From positions 1 to 7,326 of the forward strand of contig CALGOL010000257.1 in the NCBI GenBank assembly GCA_937960755.1: 7,326 nt of DNA. The letters run 5' to 3'. The position numbers and the translations under genes are program-made. Of the stretch, positions 6,459 through 7,326 are shown piece by piece. Within the stretch, counting starts at the first letter, position 1, and every line of letters begins with the position of its first letter. The notes under the pieces were generated by a model. It had not been told where the DNA came from, did not search any database, and saw nothing but the letters and a program-made list of their open reading frames with translations. The stretch comes from an uncultured Azospirillum sp. (lineage in GTDB: Bacteria; Pseudomonadota; Alphaproteobacteria; Azospirillales; Azospirillaceae).

Positions 6459-6496
6459 ATGCTGACGAATGGGAGACATCCATCAGACTTGCAGCG

Positions 6497-7326
6497 CTAG
6501 CGCGCCGCTGTCAGCGTATGCCGTTCGCCGGTCTCCAATCCGATCCATACTTCCGGCGGCTTATCTTTCGGCGCGCCGGTGGTCGCGTGGGATATGACGG
6601 AGAACTCGCCGGTCGCGGCGGCGGGCAACGACTCCCGGCGAATTTCGCGCAGCGCCCCGCCGGCGAAGCTCACCACCGCCGCGGCGCGGCGGTCAAGCGT
6701 TGGAACAATAATATCGGGAACTGTATCGCCGTTCATATCGGCGACCGCCGCCAAGCGCTGCACGCGCGATCCGAAAACATGATTGGAATAACCGGCCAGT
6801 TCCGCCAGCTTGACCAAGCGCCCCTCGACCAGCCGATAAATCTCCAGCACGCCGCTGAGGTGCGGCGTGCGCACCAGGGCGATTTCCGGCTTGCCGTCGC
6901 CGTCGAAGTCGGCGACCCCGATCGGATTGAGCCAGCGCATCGGCTGGCCGATCGGCCGGGTTTCCGCCAGCAGCCCCAGCGTACGGCCGGCGGCGTCGCC
7001 GTCGCACGCTTCCCGCACGCCGTAAAGCGCCAGCGACGCCCCTTTGTCGGCGCGAGCCCGCACCACCATGATTTCGTCGCGCCCATCGCCATCGGCGTCG
7101 ACAAGGCGCGGCTCCAGATCCTCAAACACCTGATCGTCAGGCAAAACGACTTCCGCCGTTCCGCCATCGGCGAACAGGACCCGCAAGCCCGCCGCTTCAA
7201 CCGCGTCGCCAAGCGCGCCGTGGGGATAGCGTCCGGTCGGCTTGACCAGCCAGACGATGCGAAAATCGCCCCGGCCATAGGCGGCGCGCGCAAAGGGCAA
7301 GGCGTCTTCGGGCGGCGGCGGCGGCG
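6497..7326 (-). CDS. FG-GAP/VCBS repeat protein (5' end outside window)
   Basis: The C-terminal 275 residues are present and the frame is open to the window edge, so the true start and any signal peptide lie beyond 7326. A TTG at 7300 is in frame but need not be the start, because the frame continues upstream as a Pro-rich stretch. Three Asp-rich calcium-binding-type repeats are visible, numbered from the first complete codon: DADGDGRDEIMVV (76-88), DFDGDGKPEIALV (139-151) and DMNGDTVPDIIVP (196-208). Each has the D-x-[DN]-G-D pattern of FG-GAP/VCBS beta-propeller blades. Such proteins are normally exported and act in binding at the surface or in the periplasm; the partner is unknown. The segment VFEDLEPRLVDADGDG and the later GQPMRWLNPIGVADFDGDG resemble a family of VCBS-repeat proteins in alphaproteobacteria, as I remember it. 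The stop is TAG at 6499-6497, within the palindrome GCGCTAGCGC (6494-6503). Confidence 0.88.
   Translation of the reverse strand, partial: PPPPPEDALPFARAAYGRGDFRIVWLVKPTGRYPHGALGDAVEAAGLRVLFADGGTAEVVLPDDQVFEDLEPRLVDADGDGRDEIMVVRARADKGASLALYGVREACDGDAAGRTLGLLAETRPIGQPMRWLNPIGVADFDGDGKPEIALVRTPHLSGVLEIYRLVEGRLVKLAELAGYSNHVFGSRVQRLAAVADMNGDTVPDIIVPTLDRRAAAVVSFAGGALREIRRESLPAAATGEFSVISHATTGAPKDKPPEVWIGLETGERHTLTAAR

Larger units (their letters stand above)
6182..6496. other. Intergenic region upstream of the sensor gene, with an AT-rich block
   Basis: This 315-bp non-coding stretch separates the FG-GAP gene from the sensor gene, both leftward. Positions 6241-6380 contain about 29 G/C in 140 bases (21%), the lowest in the window, with many A and T runs. 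It should hold the sensor promoter. One weak candidate on the minus strand is GTGACA (6294-6289) with an AT-rich stretch about 15-17 bases downstream, but no good -10 is visible. A small inverted repeat AACAT/ATGTT (6315-6319, 6328-6332) surrounds the 8-bp palindrome ATCATGAT (6322-6329). The right part holds the terminator-like hairpins and a quasi-palindrome, entered separately. No open frame of note is present. Confidence 0.6.

Noticed and set aside
7310..7326. GGC trinucleotide tract at the window edge as a regulatory or phase-variable repeat.
   Set aside because: It is in frame and encodes prolines in a likely linker; a triplet unit would not cause frameshifting and only a few units are visible.

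Overview
This is a GC-rich chromosomal window holding six protein genes, two of them running off the ends. The layout, RuvX with an N-terminal leader followed by a DUF502 membrane protein and a proline-rich FG-GAP/VCBS protein, looks most like a free-living alphaproteobacterium of the Rhodospirillales type. That placement is inferred from protein style and base composition, not from a marker gene. I see no rRNA, tRNA, CRISPR array, insertion sequence, phage gene or plasmid function.

Layout from left to right. Positions 1-1095 (minus) hold the N-terminal 365 residues of a membrane-anchored HEAT/TPR-type repeat protein that resembles PelE of the Pel exopolysaccharide machinery. Positions 1173-1721 (minus) hold a GNAT acetyltransferase, 77 bp upstream of it and on the same strand. 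A 195-bp divergent spacer (1722-1916) ends in a GC-rich hairpin just before the ribosome binding site of ruvX (1917-2423, plus). After 75 bp comes a DUF502 membrane protein (2499-3284, plus), probably in the same transcription unit. It ends 11 bp from the stop codon of a convergent 961-residue protein (3296-6181, minus) with a periplasmic sensor, PAS, GGDEF and EAL domains. A 315-bp spacer (6182-6496) contains a strongly AT-rich block, a likely terminator and a quasi-palindrome. The window closes with the C-terminal 275 residues of an FG-GAP/VCBS repeat protein (6497-7326, minus).

How the genes relate: ruvX and DUF502 are housekeeping in character. The large sensor protein is expected to make and/or degrade cyclic di-GMP in response to a periplasmic ligand. 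If the left-hand gene is a PelE relative, its pathway is one known to be controlled by cyclic di-GMP through PelD, so a functional link is possible but unproven. Nothing clearly amounts to a new multi-gene system. The best leads are an AT-rich patch (about 29% GC by hand count) confined to part of the PAS domain of the sensor gene, the PelE-like gene standing next to a GNAT gene, and a duplicated N-terminal hexapeptide in the DUF502 protein whose two copies differ only at synonymous sites.
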